A stretch of 64,000 nt of DNA from Isoetes taiwanensis (taxonomy: Eukaryota; Streptophyta; Lycopodiopsida; Isoetales; Isoetaceae): the NCBI GenBank assembly GCA_021234155.1, contig JAJEKV010000096.1:1002010-1066009 (forward strand). Direction: 5' to 3'. Below, in pieces: positions 43,396 to 56,509 of the stretch (its first letter is position 1; each line of letters opens with the position of its first letter). Below the pieces are notes generated by a model. It saw nothing but the letters and a program-made list of their open reading frames with translations, searched no databases and was not told the DNA's origin. A program made the position numbers and the translations under genes.

Positions 43396-43485
43396 AATTC
43401 CCACCACTTGGGCATTACGCCTGTAAAGGCCTGGCGACGCCGCTAAGCCTTTACAGGCGCAATGGCCAAGTGGTGGGAATTACCT
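43396..43485. repeat. Hairpin, GTAATTCCCACCACTTGG arms
   Basis: GTAATTCCCACCACTTGGGC ATTACGCCTGTAAAGGC pairs with GCCTTTACAGGCGCAATGGC CAAGTGGTGGGAATTAC around a 14-base loop; few mismatches. Possibly a small MITE core. Confidence 0.75.
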
Positions 43486-43693
43486 AGTATGTAAAGATTG
43501 AGGGGAGGAGGTTTAAGTAAAGTTAGGGGAGAGGAAGTTAAAGTGTGTCACAGACCTAGATTAAAACCTATAATTTTTCTGTATGCAACGTTAAATGGGA
43601 TGGGCAATATTCTCTTGAATTTATAGTCAATAACAATGCCATGTGGTATGAAATTTTCTCCCCCCTGAACTTTACGTGGGAAAATGTGCCAAA

Positions 43694-43774
43694 GGAGGCA
43701 ATTTCGGCTGGTTCGGACCTGGCTCGTCTTAACAGGCTCGTCAAGCCTTTACCAGGTGAAATTGCCTCCTCTGT
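43694..43774. repeat. Hairpin, GGAGGCAATTTC arms
   Basis: AAAGGAGGCAATTTCGGCTGG pairs imperfectly with CCAGGTGAAATTGCCTCCTCT; inner words GGCTCGTC occur twice. Separate from but similar in scale to the 43396 hairpin. Confidence 0.65.
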
Positions 43775-45330
43775 CACATTATCCCTAACATTACTACCTT
43801 CTTAAGGGCCTAACTATTTGACATTAATTGATGAATCTTATGGTATGTGTCTTGGTTTGTAAAAATTTTTATGCATTAAAGAGAAGTTTTCTGCAATTTT
43901 AAAATATAATAAGAAATGACCTTAGCTTAGACTGTACATGTATATAGTTCTAGGATTCCACTCGATAATGGGCTTTTCATTTAGTAATCCCCATGGATTA
44001 GGAGTAAAATTAGTGACCTTATATTCTAGTACAAGGATAGTTCAATGGAAGTAATTGACGGTTATATTAATCAAAACCGTAATTAATGAATATAAAAGTG
44101 ATAATTAATTTGCCATATCTTTTGTTCAGGTAGAGGCCATTTCAGACGATTTCGAGCTCAAATTATTTCCTACAATCTAGCCAGTGTGTATCTCAAACTA
44201 AGAAGGAAGAAAATCATGCAATCAAGCAGGAAACCATGGCATAATCGACCTGAAATGCCCTCTATTCGAAACATTATGCTATGTAAAGAGCACACCGTGG
44301 ACGTTAAAATGAATCCATCTATCTTTTGAGCATTGAAGCAAATCATTCCTTATAAAAAGCAAGTGACCTTCCAAGTTTGCAAGGCAACATCTCGACCTAA
44401 ACTCATTCCAACAGAGCAGCGGTGGTTTGTCAATGGCGAAACTGAGTTCATTTTTATCTTTCCCGCAGACCAAGAGGTCTATGGTAATGAAAAAAAGAAG
44501 CAGATTTACCTATGGAGATGAGAAATGATAGGCCAAAAATTTAATCTAGAAAAAACCCATGCATAGTTCGCCTGCTCCATGCAACATCATATACTCCAGA
44601 TCATACTCCAATGAACGACATCATGCAGGAATAAGGTTTCAAAATTGTGAAAAGCATATGGTGTTACATAAGATTGTGAATGGTTATGGAGGTGTATTGG
44701 TAGATATTTTCGTATGTTGTTTGACCCAAAGAGATGCCTTTACGAAAGTTGCTTTTTTAGTTGTTAGAAAAATGTCACATGGAGATGCTAAAAAAGATAA
44801 CGTGGCCTATTGCTATTGACATTTTCATTTTGGTGGCAGGGTATATTTTATTTTAAGTATTTTAATTTAGGTTAAGTGTAACAGGGGCGACATGATGGCT
44901 ACAGGGTTCTGTGATTGATGCGGATGTTGTGTCTTTGCAAGATGATCCATTGGCTTTTTTTTGCAGAGACGAAGCCAATTAAAGGGAGCATTAGTGATGC
45001 ATGCGTAAAGCGAATGCCGGAAACATTGTTAAAATGGCGTCAGCAAGCACGCCATAAATATTTTAACTAAGTAGATTGTTCTTCGGGTAGAAGATGAATA
45101 TTGGATAAAAAATATGGCTAAATATTCTCTCTCCACTCAAGGAGAAATTGAAGAATTGATTTGAATTGAATTGAGGAGTTAGTAGCAAGAATGGTGCATT
45201 TGATTTGAGGTTTTTATGTCTAGAAGCTAACATACTACTTGATCTATTGTTTCTACGGTAATAGTTTTTAGTTTCTTCAAGAAAAACATATATTTTTACA
45301 AACGACATCCTTCAAAAAATAAAAATTATA
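43775..45330. other. AT-rich intergenic DNA
   Basis: No supported gene. Short open frames around 44333-44819 lack recognisable domains. Confidence 0.5.
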
Positions 45331-46177
<847 letters not shown>

Positions 46178-46624
46178 TTGGCCACATGCTGACCGAGAGA
46201 TGACGAGAGAGAATACGAGAGAATACGAGAGATGAGAGATGGGGGAGAGATGGGAGAGATGGGTGAGAGTGGGAAAACCCAACTCTCACCTCGAGAGATG
46301 ATTCGCCCCTAACAGCCGTTAGGGGCGTTTTCATTGCCCACTAACCAAACAATTAGCCTTAATTTTCGCTGCCTGAAAAAACTGCCCGAAATGTTTCCCA
46401 CACCGAATACCAGGGGTGCCATTTCCCCTGTTTCTTGATCTTCAAGGCCGCCTAATTCTTGCTCCAAGTATCCAATTCCTCGAAGCAATTAGCCGATTAC
46501 GATCCAGGTATTCATCCGATCACGCAGGCATTTTCATTATGTTTTTTGTGCATTCGTTCATTAATTTCTGATCGTCAATGTCCTTTTATGTCGTCCTTAT
46601 TCCCAATCAATTAATTGGATTCAG

Positions 46625-47338
46625 ATGTCTAAGGCCTCTCGATCTGCTTTGCCAGCAACCAGCAAGCCTTTCGTGCCTCCTCGGATTGAAAAAATGGCAC
46701 CAAGAAGGACCCAGAAAATGACAGGCCAGATCTCCATGGATGTGCAATTGGAGACTAATTCTGAGCCAATTCCCTCTTCAAGACAGTCAAAAGAAAAGAG
46801 ATCCAAGCGTGTATTCAGCGAAATTCAGGCATCCTCCAATATTGTGAGTGAATCTTTAGAAACCGATTCTGCTTTGGCTATTGTTGTGCATGAGCAGGAA
46901 AATTCGAAAGTGATAGACACAAAGAATAGGAAGTTCCCTGTGCAATGGACAGAACACGGTGTCTCCACATTCCTAAATCTCCTGAACGAGATGAAATTGG
47001 TAACCGGAGGCACCCTCAACCTCTCCAACACACAGTGGAGGGAAATTATGATGAAATTGCAGCCCTTTATTGGGGGTTTAGTGGAGCTGAGACAACTAAA
47101 GAACAAATGGGATAAGCTGCAAGCTAAATTTAAAGATGAGAAGGAGGCTTGTAGCCATACAGGTTCTGAACCATCAAGTTGGCAGTGGTATGACAGAATG
47201 GAAGAAGTTAAATATGGTGTTACCTCTGATAATCCAATACCAGGTGCTGGTGATGATGGTGAATTTGGCAATTGCTTTCCTGGGATCAACAGGGGGCCTT
47301 ACTTTAATACCGGGCCTGACAAGATAGGGCACAATTAA
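46625..47338 (+). CDS. Myb/SANT-like Harbinger accessory protein
   Basis: 237 codons. An N-terminal basic, Ser-rich leader is followed at about residues 104-200 by FPVQWTEHGVSTFLNLLNEM ... WREIMMKLQPFI ... LVELRQLKNKWDKLQAKFKD, the pattern of the Myb/SANT-like DNA-binding domain (W...FL.LL...., LKNKWD.L). In Harbinger transposons the partner protein of this kind binds the transposase and directs it to DNA. A 5' untranslated intron is likely (CCAG/GTATTC near 46508, ATTCAG just before the ATG). After about 47240 the sequence is the reverse of the transposase, so the last 30 codons are probably not original. Confidence 0.65.
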   Translation: MSKASRSALPATSKPFVPPRIEKMAPRRTQKMTGQISMDVQLETNSEPIPSSRQSKEKRSKRVFSEIQASSNIVSESLETDSALAIVVHEQENSKVIDTKNRKFPVQWTEHGVSTFLNLLNEMKLVTGGTLNLSNTQWREIMMKLQPFIGGLVELRQLKNKWDKLQAKFKDEKEACSHTGSEPSSWQWYDRMEEVKYGVTSDNPIPGAGDDGEFGNCFPGINRGPYFNTGPDKIGHN

Positions 47339-47677
47339 ACCTACCAATCTCTCAAATGTGGCTCTCTTCATCCTGTAAAATTGGTGCCACATATCATCTT
47401 CAAAGGAAGCTATACAATTCCATGCGTGGTTATCAATATTATCCCATTGTGTTCTCTGCCTTGGAGCAATCCAAAATCTTCTTGGTGGTCTTCTAACCCT
47501 GCTGGAACCCGCAACCATTAACGCTGCAGATGCGCAAAAAAACATACCATTGTTGTCTTCTAAAACATCATCATCGAATCGGGTCATTGGATCTTCGAGC
47601 TCATTGAGTTCCAATAGCTGCAAACAAGATATCTCAGAATGCAAATCGAGTGTCAAAGCATCGAAATAGCATGGCAA
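47250..47677 (-). pseudogene. PIF/Harbinger transposase, N-terminal fragment
   Basis: Reading down from 47677: RRPPRRFWIAPRQRTQWDNI, FEDDMWHQFYRMKRATFERL VGLIVPYLVRPGIKVRPPVD PRKAIAKFTI. This matches the N-terminal part of plant Harbinger transposases (FRMSRxTFxxLxxxIxPxL...RPxIPxxxRLAI). The DDE catalytic domain is absent; coding similarity stops where the Myb-like frame begins in the opposite direction. An internally deleted element. Confidence 0.75.
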
Positions 47678-48026
47678 TCATACCAAGAATGATCGGATCC
47701 ATGGTTTAGTGGCCGAATCGAAAGAATGGGGAGGGAAAAAACTAGAAATGAATTATCCCACATAGCCCGAACCAAGAAATACAGCTTGAATATCCCATAA
47801 TTTGGCCCCGAATTGAACGTTACGATCGAATTATCCCACATTTTCTAGTCGGCCGAGAATTGATGCGTGATCGAAAATCCGCAAAAACAGCAAAAAATCG
47901 CCAATAACAGAGGCTGTTGAGCCTCGAGAGACAATCGTCTCTCCTCTCCTCCCAAAAAAATATGTACATTTCGGGGAGGAGCCGTATGTGACGAGAGATG
48001 GATTTTTTTACGAGCATGTGGCCAAC

Positions 48027-48535
<509 letters not shown>

Positions 48536-49104
48536 ATATATTCAAGAAACTGGTGCTATTTGACTAGGAAAACTAAAGAATCAAGTAAAAGGAAGGAAGG
48601 AAGGAAGGAAGTTTATTTTAACGTCCACGGAGGCCAGAGGCCTATGAGACGGTACATGCAGAGAACAGGCAAAGAAGCCAAAAACCCCAACACCAAAAAC
48701 AAACAATGTAACTGTACAGTAGAACCCTACTACCGGGATGAAAAAACCCCCACTTGGGAGGAAAAACCCTAACAAAAGGGGCTCTCAAATACCATGCCCC
48801 GAAGAGCACGCCGGCTACCGAATCTGCAGGGATGTAAGCTCCCGGTCGGCTACCATAGGTGATGCGAGTAATCATGTAGCGGTGTGTGTCGAGCATCTAA
48901 GATCGGTGTGCCTTTGCTTTCGGACTGGGCATATCTTTGGCAATCGCCGAGGGCATGGTGCTCATCCTCTATCACGTGCATCTCACAACACCGACATATC
49001 CTCTCCTCCACGGGATCCCGTGCCCGCCATTCACCCCCAAACACTGTTTCAATCCTCGAGGTAATGGGAACCCGTCCTTATGGCAGCAATAGCTCTCCGC
49101 TTCT

Positions 49105-50420
49105 TCACAGAGAGATGTGTGCTTTCAAGGCACCGATGGGGTCCATGCTCAAGGCCGGGATTAATCTGAAAGCGTGATAGTGCTCTGTCTTGGGCTTTGC
49201 AAGAGTAGAGGCATCCCACGGGTGGCAAAGATAGCCCGCATCCAATTGCCCATTCTGCGCATCAGAATCTACCAGTGCCACCATCTGTTGGTAATCCATA
49301 GACCACCTCCTAAACCATCCCTTACAGTGCTCGTGCCATACCCTCTTGAGCCGCTGAGGGCCCTGCGTTAACAACATAGCCTGTGGGGGCAAGCGATGCT
49401 CATCCATCCCATCCACCTTATGGAAGCAAGTAAGATGCCTGCGCATAGCAGAATGCTGTAAAGGCCAGAACCCCGTCTCATACAACAAAATCTGATACGG
49501 TACGGTGTCCTTCACTCCCAAGCTATATGTCAAGAAAGCTTTCTGCACCCTTTCCAACCTATCCCACGTGTTTTTGCTAACTGCTGGGCCCCAAACCTCC
49601 ACCCCATATAGCAGCACCGGCTCGACCAAAGCCCTAAAGAGGTGTGCTCTCCTCGCCCAGTCACAGAGATCTATCCGGCAACACGCGTTTTGCACTGCAT
49701 ATAAAGCCTTCCAGCCTGCACTGGCTCTCCTCTCCACACACTCATCCCACAGCATGTTAGTAGTGAAATCAATTCCCAGATACTTGAAGCTCCGCACCAT
49801 CTCCACTTCCTGTCCCCTGTAATATAACTCCGGGATAGGGTGTTGCGAGGACAGGATCGTGAGAAGCTTAGTTTTGTGCAAGTTCACTGTCATTCCCGTT
49901 GCCCCACAGAACCCACTGAGGGCATCCAAATGCTTCCGGTGATATCTTGGCCTGGCCGTATGGGCTAGCAAAGCTACATCATCCGCATATAGTAACTGGC
50001 TCACGCAGGTCGCCTCGATAATTGCACCCCTGGCTCCCCATGGTGCCGCATCCACGCCTCCAAGCTATCAATGTACAACCCAAAAAGCGTTGGAGACAAC
50101 GGGCAGCCCTGCTTAACTCCCATACTAGTGCTAGCTACCCGCCGATCTTCATAAGGCAGTGCAGCATAAATCCCATCATAAAGCTCGTGCACCCCATTCT
50201 GCAACTCCTGTGGAACTCGCAATTCTTGCAACCTCTGCCACAACATGTCTCTGGGGACGGTATCATATGCAGTCTTAAAATCTACAAAGCAGCAATACAA
50301 GTCCTGTCGCGCATTCCGGCTTGCCTCCATCAATACTCTCAAAGTGAAGATATGGTGGCCGTGGAGTGAGCCGGGCGAAAAGCCCGCCTCGCCAATTGCC
50401 CAACCTCCCTCCTCGCCCAC
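49105..50420 (-). pseudogene. LINE reverse transcriptase region
   Basis: Two overlapping frames. The upstream one has the RT fingers and palm start: YCCFVDFKTAYDTVPRDMLW and STSMGVKQGCPLSPTLFGLY. The downstream one has the catalytic LLYADDVALLAHT, GMTVNLHKTKLL and VRSFKYLGIDF, then the thumb and connection (LVEPVLLYGVEVWGPAV). A frameshift near 50030 separates GCPLSPTLF from YADD. The C-terminal zinc motif (ICRCCEMHVIEDEHHALGDC) follows at about 48990 in yet another frame. Confidence 0.9.
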
Positions 50421-51156
50421 TTAGTGAGTTTCTTCTCCACCACCCCTGCCAGAGCTTTGCAAGCAAATGAAGCTTACCATAATCATCCGGTAATTCGTCG
50501 GCTCATCCGTGATTACCGCCTTTATGCACGGGAACCACCTTACTAACCATCCACTCCCGAGGGAGCCCCTCGCCGAGCTTGGTTAATGATCACCGGGTCC
50601 GGGGCCCTATCACGAGATGGGCCACCCCATTTCAACAAATTTCGACTGCCGCCCGTAGAATCCTTTGCCTTGCCATCCTCCCCGTGTGAGCTGCAAAGAC
50701 CTCTCTTACCCTCGATCCGACCGCATTAGCTCCCGGGGGTCATATAACTCCGCAAGCGGTGCATCCATTGCTCCACACTTACATTACCACCACTGGCGCT
50801 TCGGTATAACACCTTACGCCAAAAAGCTTTTGGCTCTCGCCATGAGCATGTCAAGCAGGCGCCCACGGGTTTTCGCCATGTATCTCCCCTTCTTGGCTTT
50901 TAGGAAGAGCTTATAGTCTTGGTAGGCCTGTGGCCTGGCCCGTGGATCTATGACCAAGCCGGTAGCTCTTTTAGAGCCTTGCAATCAGCATCAAACCACG
51001 GGTTCTCAGGAAAATGCGCGGTGTCCCTCCTTGGAGGGCCCTTCACTGCAAAGGAAGCCCCAGCAGCGGCAAGCAGCGCCTTCACCAGCCATGCACACCT
51101 GTCTTGCAGTGTGTAGAAGCTATCAAACCCCTCAGAACTCCCCGCACCAACACGAT

Positions 51157-52004
51157 TCATACCGTTTCACGCTTCCGATGGCGTGGGATGTATGGTAACC
51201 CTCCACGTCCTCTTTGCGGTGTCTCCACTATTGAGTGCCCCCAATTTAGCGTGACATAAAGCGGGTAGTGATCTGACAAAGCCTCCTCATCCCCTGTGCT
51301 TGTGCCAATGGAGAAGTGTGTAACCATGTCAAGTGCTGCTACTGGAGCGAGAAGGTAATCCAACACACTAGCTCCCCCATCCTGCCTATCACTCCTGCAA
51401 GTAACACCCCCTGAGTGTGGCCATCGATGCATACCATTACAAATTACCATGTCAAAAACCTGGCAGAGCTGGACCAGCTGCCTGCCAAATGGTCTATCCA
51501 CCATATCTTGGGAGTGCCGTGTATGCTGAGTAGCAGCTGTCTCAATCCAAAGCGGGTCAGCATTAGCGTCACCTTGGAAGGTCACCGACTGCAACTGCGC
51601 CGTACGAGCATTGAAATCTCCTAGTAAAAACACCTGTCCCTGCTGTGTATAGCGGTCTATGTCATCATACAGTTCCCTATACGGCATCTGGACATCTGTA
51701 TGCGTGATCATGTACCGATAGAACTTAGAGCCCGCATGAGGAATGTAGCGACTAGCAAGAAACAATGGGACATGACCGGGCTCTAATACCATTACCCACA
51801 TGTAGCGGTTAAATGCATGGACTTCGAAGTGTGATCTTGCACGCTAAAGGCGTCCCTAAAGTAGCAAGCCACTCCACCGTACATCGTCGCCATGGCGCTC
51901 ATTAGCAAGTGAGAAATGCCGATATCCTCGAATGTCCGCAATCGATGCCCTTCATACTCCCATGTCTCCTGCAGAAGGCGATGTCCATGTCTGCATGATC
52001 CCAT
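51157..52004 (-). pseudogene. LINE endonuclease region
   Basis: Apurinic-type endonuclease that nicks target DNA. LLQETWEYEGHRL is the conserved LQE block (about 51960); after a frameshift near 51800 come SKFYRYMITHTDVQMPYREL, VFLLGDFNART (GDFNA block), DMVICNGM, VLDYLLAP and SDHYPLYVTLNW (the SDH catalytic block). All catalytic blocks remain visible, but the frame is broken. Confidence 0.88.
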
Positions 52005-52900
52005 TCAAGCCAGCGCCCTTCCGCCACGGGAAGCCCCTACAATTCCGTGAAACAATGCGAAGACACTTTCCCTATGCTTGATCGCGATTTGTGGACCCAT
52101 CCCGAGTGCCCGAGGACGCTGCCGTAGTTGGACTAACTCGGGCAGCTTTGCTCCACGGGATCCCGATGGATGTCTTTGCAGCTTGTGGAAGGCCTCAATC
52201 CGCCCTCTCCACTCGCCTGCCTCGGCTTTGATGCCCCTGACCGCTTCCTGCCCTGCGCCTTGTTGTTCGTGGGAATGCCTCCCCGCGAATCACCGGACGA
52301 GGGAGGCACATATACCTTCATCTTGCCATTAACCAAACCAGCAGACCCCTCCAAAATTTTGTCGAATCTCTCTTATCTTGACCAACTCTTGGCTTCTCTC
52401 CCGTTGTTGCGGTGGCGTGAGATCCGGATCCGTATATGGACGCACCTTTCAAGCGGCTGGTGCGGTGCAACAACAAAGATTTTGCCTCCCAATCCAAGAT
52501 CGCAAACTTAACTAGCGAGGTCTCATGCTCGGTCCTCCCACCCCTGATTGGACTCTTGATAACCAAATCTTTGTAATTGGAGCTTTGCAAGTACCAGGGG
52601 TGGTAAGCTTACCCTCGCAAATCCTCACCTTGCTCCTCCCGCAATCCCGCGCACAATAAGGTTGAGCGTGCCTCGATGTCTTGCTCCTCACGGTACCCTC
52701 CCCGATTCCCCTCGAGCCACCTCGCCCTCGGTATGGGGGTGCTGGTGCAGATGATCTGTGGTGCACTCCGGACTCGTTGCACCTCCATTCGAGGTCCCGC
52801 ATCTCTTCTTTGTAAGTGGGCCATATGATTCTCTATATGTGAGCATCTTCCTCGACATGTCCTCGCCTCCGGGCCTTTGCTTCCTCAAGGAATTGGAGCC

Positions 52901-53740
52901 CTGCCCCGCACCGCTTCCACATCCTTTTCCTTAGCATCTATCCGACCAGCCATGCTTGTGACTTGTACAATCTGGCTGCAAAGAACCCCTTCATGTCAGC
53001 CGTGCTTTTGCATGTGTCTTCCATCCACTGCCGGTGGACCTTATCCAAGTGGTGCCCCATCTCCGTGACTAGACTATTGCGTTGTTGCTTGTATCTTCCC
53101 TCTTATCCGGTCATTATCCTTTTGGGCTCCCCGCAATCATAATCCCCGGTTTTAACTTCCACAAGGGAAATTTGCTCCTTCTGTTGGAGAAGCTGCTTCT
53201 TGAGCGCAGCCCCTGGCAGTTGGTCCCGTGATGCCTCCAAGCTTGATTGCCCTGATTCGCAGACAACCCCGATTGCCTCACCAGGATACCGCTCGGGATG
53301 GGGACGAGGTATCCAAATTGCGGGCTCTTTTCTTCAACGCATGCATGCTGTCAGGGGTTGCCATAGAGGGCCGGGACTGTCAGGTGGATTCCGTCGACTG
53401 AAACAGAGGAAACACCATACAAATCATACACCGACGGAAAGAAGAGCTACCTTTGCCTTGGAGACTTGCCTTCATGATTCTTGGTATCTTTAGTGTCTAG
53501 AGCGATACAAAGGCGCTAAGCGTTGGCACTAGGCTCTAGGCCATCTAGCAGCAGGCGCTGATGCTAGGTCCAATAGCCCATCTAGCAAAGCAGCGCCGCT
53601 TAGCAAATAAGCCGGTGGCCGGCACCCTGGCAAATGGAAGCGACGGGATGCAAAGCGGTCTTTGGCGGTGGGTATGGCGGAGCCCGTGGAGGCCATGGCG
53701 CATTTGGCAGACTTGTAAGGTGGGCGTAAATTAAAAAATG
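52901..53740. other. Possible LINE 5' region, unresolved
   Basis: GC-rich DNA with only short broken frames; may be the 5' part of the LINE. Near 53495-53590 short words (CTAGGCTCTAGGCCATCTAG) recur. Confidence 0.4.
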
Positions 53741-53835
53741 CATGCCCAAATTTGAAACCCCTCCGCTCGCCCAAATTTGAAACCCCGCCGCCCGCCCAAA
53801 TTTGAAATTCAAAATTTGAAATTCCAAATTTGTTG
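53741..53835. repeat. CCCAAATTTGAAA tandem repeat
   Basis: GCCCAAATTTGAAACCCC occurs three times, then degenerates into AAATTTGAAATTC AAAATTTGAAATTCC. Short direct repeats with internal palindrome AAATTT. Confidence 0.85.
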
Positions 53836-54129
53836 TTGCTACTCGACATATCATTTCTTTAGGCGCTTGTATAGATCCTTCTATAGGCGGATGCAGGGTC
53901 TTCGACGGTTCCTTACCGATGGATGCTTCTAGGCGGCTTCTTGCAGTCATTTATTTTCATGTACATTAGCTGTTTGCACAGGGTTTTTGGGTGCTTCTTT
54001 TTGACGCACTGCAACATTCTTACAAGATCCATATACTCATGTCGCTGATAGTTTTTTTCACCAAAATGGTGACCAACATACCCAGGTAAGTCTTTCTATA
54101 TGCATCGTCTTATTGTTAGAGCCCCCTAG

Positions 54130-54720
54130 CGGCAACCCCTAAGGAGCCATTTGGGTGGGGCGCCATTTGAAGCCCTCAAAGGACTTCATGGTGCCATTTA
54201 AGGGATGCCAGGGGGAAGGTATACCACCCAAATGGTGCCATGAAGCCATTTGGGGTGACATTTCGAGCCCTCAAATGGCTCTATGGCGCCATTTGGATTT
54301 GGGGAGTGCCAGAGGGGAGCAGGTATACCCCTCAAATGACGCCATTTGGGGTGTGCCGGGGGGGGTGTAAGGTCCGGGGGGTGCTAGGGGGATGCCATGG
54401 CGGGCAAGTATACCCTCAAAGGCACCTCGAGGATGTAAATGGCGTCATTTGCATCCTAAACCCTCCCTCCTCCCCCCTTTTTTTCTGGGGAGGATTCAAA
54501 TGGCGCCATGGCATCTTCAAGGTGCCAATTTGTTATTTTGACGCCATTTTGGTTGGCTCCTGGGTATACCTGCCCGATGGCACCACCAAATGGGAGTTTA
54601 CCTGCCCCTTGCTACCCCCCAAATAGCACCATTTGGGGCTGGGGGTGTACCTGCCCCCTTCCCCACCTCCCATGGTGCCATTTGGGGAGCGCCAACGAGG
54701 GCAATTATACATATCATTTG
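54130..54720. repeat. GC-rich GGCGCCATTTG repeat block
   Basis: About ten copies of (G/A)(C/T)GCCATTTGG and AAATGGC(G/A)CCAT in both orientations. Long open frames here (for example 54240-54626) are rich in Gly/Trp/Pro and consistent with repeat composition only. Same word family as at 39241 and 48143. Confidence 0.65.
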
Positions 54721-54737
54721 GGGTAAAGAGAGCCACC

Positions 54738-54926
54738 CTTCATGGCGAGGATGTTGATCCATTGAAGGTAGCAATAGAGGTCACGAAATCTGTGGTGCCA
54801 TCTATTGAACTTCCAATCATATGCTGGAGTGCAGATAACATTAGTGAAGCAGTAGGTGCGTTTATTCAGCTGCCAAAGAAGGATGTAAGACTGGTTGAGG
54901 CTTGTAAGCTACAAACATATATATGA
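54738..54926 (+). pseudogene. Unrecognised exon fragment
   Basis: After the repeat block the frame reads HGEDVDPLKVAIEVTKSVVP SIELPIICWSADNISEAVGA FIQLPKKDVRLVEACKLQ. Balanced composition suggests a true coding relic. I do not recognise the family; no neighbouring exon found. Confidence 0.35.
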
Positions 54927-55155
54927 TACATGTGTACTACTCTTGTGTATCATACACCTGCAGAAGGTCTACAAATCTATTCATGTATCTTAAAAATATA
55001 TATTTGATACATGGGTGTCATACCCGTGTACCTAACACCTGCAGAAGGTGTATGATACCGTGTAAATATGTTTTCTAAATATTTAATGGTGTACACAACA
55101 TATGTATGATACAGGGATACTGTACACGTGTATACAACCCATGCATAAGGTCTAC
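54910..55155 (+). repeat. Degenerate tandem repeat, three units of 80-90 bp
   Basis: Each unit has GATACA(T/G)G(T/G)G, GTGTA and (A)CACCTGCAGAAGGT(C/G)TA (54956, 55036; degraded at 55137). Confidence 0.7.
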
Positions 55156-55770
55156 AAAAAAAAAATTCCACTTTTCTAAAATTTTTCCCATTGTGCTTGA
55201 ATTAGCTTCTTGCTTGTCACACTGCCACTTCCAGTTTGAACTTTAGCTTTAGTCTTTGGCAGGATAATTATGCTATAGAAGATTCTTAGCCTCTCTGTTC
55301 AGACCCAACGTCCTCCTGAGATTGGCGGCTATGTATTTGTACAAAGGTTGAACACTCATGAGCTGCCAATTCAGTTCCTTAATGCCATATAACCTCCTTG
55401 AAGGCTTTTTAGCTTATTGTTAGAAGGATTAATAATGTGACAGAAAGAACTAAAGATTATGTCAAGCATCCACACAAACTGTCAAACTTTAATAAGCATT
55501 AACGCCTACAGGGCAGTTCAATATACGTCGGATTGCAGAAATCGTTTTGACTACTCCCGCACCATTGTAATTTTCCAATGCTATGACTGCCTCATCAAGA
55601 GAGATTGGCAACCTTGTCAGCAGTCCTTCGGTAAGCAAAATGCACATGACACTTTCAATGGTGCAAAACAGACCAATGGTTGGTGCCACCAAAAAAATAA
55701 AAATAAAAATAAAAATGCAAACAATGGACTGCCGGAATGAATACAGAGGTAAGGCCTGCCATCCATGCCA
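55156..55770. other. Intergenic DNA, no gene recognised
   Basis: Contains a short (AAAAAT)n run at 55692-55714. Nothing else supported. Confidence 0.5.
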
Positions 55771-55935
55771 TTGTTTCAACGCAAATCGGCTTCAGGGCTC
55801 CATGGCCACTGCTTCAGGGCAAATCGGCTTCAGTGCAAATCGGCCTTAGTGGCAAAATTGCCCCACAGGCTTCAGTGGCTTAAGGGCAAATCGGCTTCAG
55901 GACAAAGTGCCTTCAAGGCAAATCGGCTTCAATGG
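55771..55935 (+). repeat. GCAAATCGGCTTCAGGG tandem-like repeats
   Basis: GCAAATCGGC(T/C)T(C/T)A recurs five to six times at 16-50 base spacing with variable fill (CATGGCCACTGCTTCAGG and so on). Confidence 0.75.
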
Positions 55936-56509
55936 CTTCACGACATTTTTCGGGGCATTCCTCAGCTCTAAATTAAGGCATTCGAGGCAGTAACAACTCC
56001 AAATTGGCTCCATTTGTCGCACAGACCAGATTCGAAATCGATATGAGAGAACTGCAGGTCCGCTTCCAACGGCATATCCGGCATGTCCACAGCCCGCAGG
56101 TGCGCTCCTGCCCGCTACCCAGCCGCCTTCACATGATTTCCAAATTAGAACCTTTGACACATCGGAATAAATTCTCAAACGCACCCAACCAAAATTAGAA
56201 AATCCTCCCTTAAGCCAATTAAGCTCCTCAAACTTGCCTAAATATACCCTTTTCTATATAATACCATACCAGAATCTTAGTCCTCACCATTGCCAAAATA
56301 CCCTCCTCCTCACCATCGCTAAAATACCCGCCCCAACGCTAAACAAATTGGGGAAACTATATGTATATGACACCCAACTAGTGTGAAAAAAAAAGGCCTA
56401 AATCCTGGTAAGAAAGTGATTGCACGTTGTAGGGCACATTTAAAATATTTAAAATATAGCCACGTTGATTTTTTTTGAAAACAGAATAAATATAATATCG
56501 TAAATTTGA

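Larger units (their letters stand above)
46178..48025. mobile_element. PIF/Harbinger remnant with 13-bp inverted termini
   Basis: TTGGCCACATGCT at 46178-46190 is inverted at 48013-48025 (AGCATGTGGCCAA). The 1848-bp interior carries a Myb/SANT-like frame on + and the N-terminal part of a Harbinger transposase on -, converging at about 47250. Plant Harbinger elements encode exactly these two proteins. GA tracts lie on both sides, as if the element had entered a GA microsatellite. A 3-bp TTA/TAA duplication is not evident, so the termini may be slightly off. Confidence 0.68.
48592..52900 (-). mobile_element. Near full-length LINE (non-LTR retrotransposon), decayed
   Basis: On the - strand: a poorly preserved ORF1 region (52900-52010), an AP-type endonuclease (52004-51157), RT (50420-49105), a C-terminal CxxC-x-H-x-C motif (48990) and a 3' region with GGTTTTTCCTCCCAAGTGGG GGTTTTTTCATCC, CATAGGCCTCTGGCCTCCGT and a (TTCC)n tail at 48592-48611. 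Many frameshifts in 50430-51150 and in the ORF1 region. Shares its 3' end with the copies at 13849-14567 and 36785-37222; clade not determined. The 5' end is uncertain and could reach about 53500. Confidence 0.88.

Noticed and set aside
52078-53493. Several + strand frames of 60-113 codons
   Set aside because: Antisense shadows of the decayed LINE 5' region; GC-rich composition keeps them open.
54240-54626. 128-codon open frame in GC-rich DNA
   Set aside because: Composed of GGCGCCATTTG repeat words; composition explains the absence of stops.
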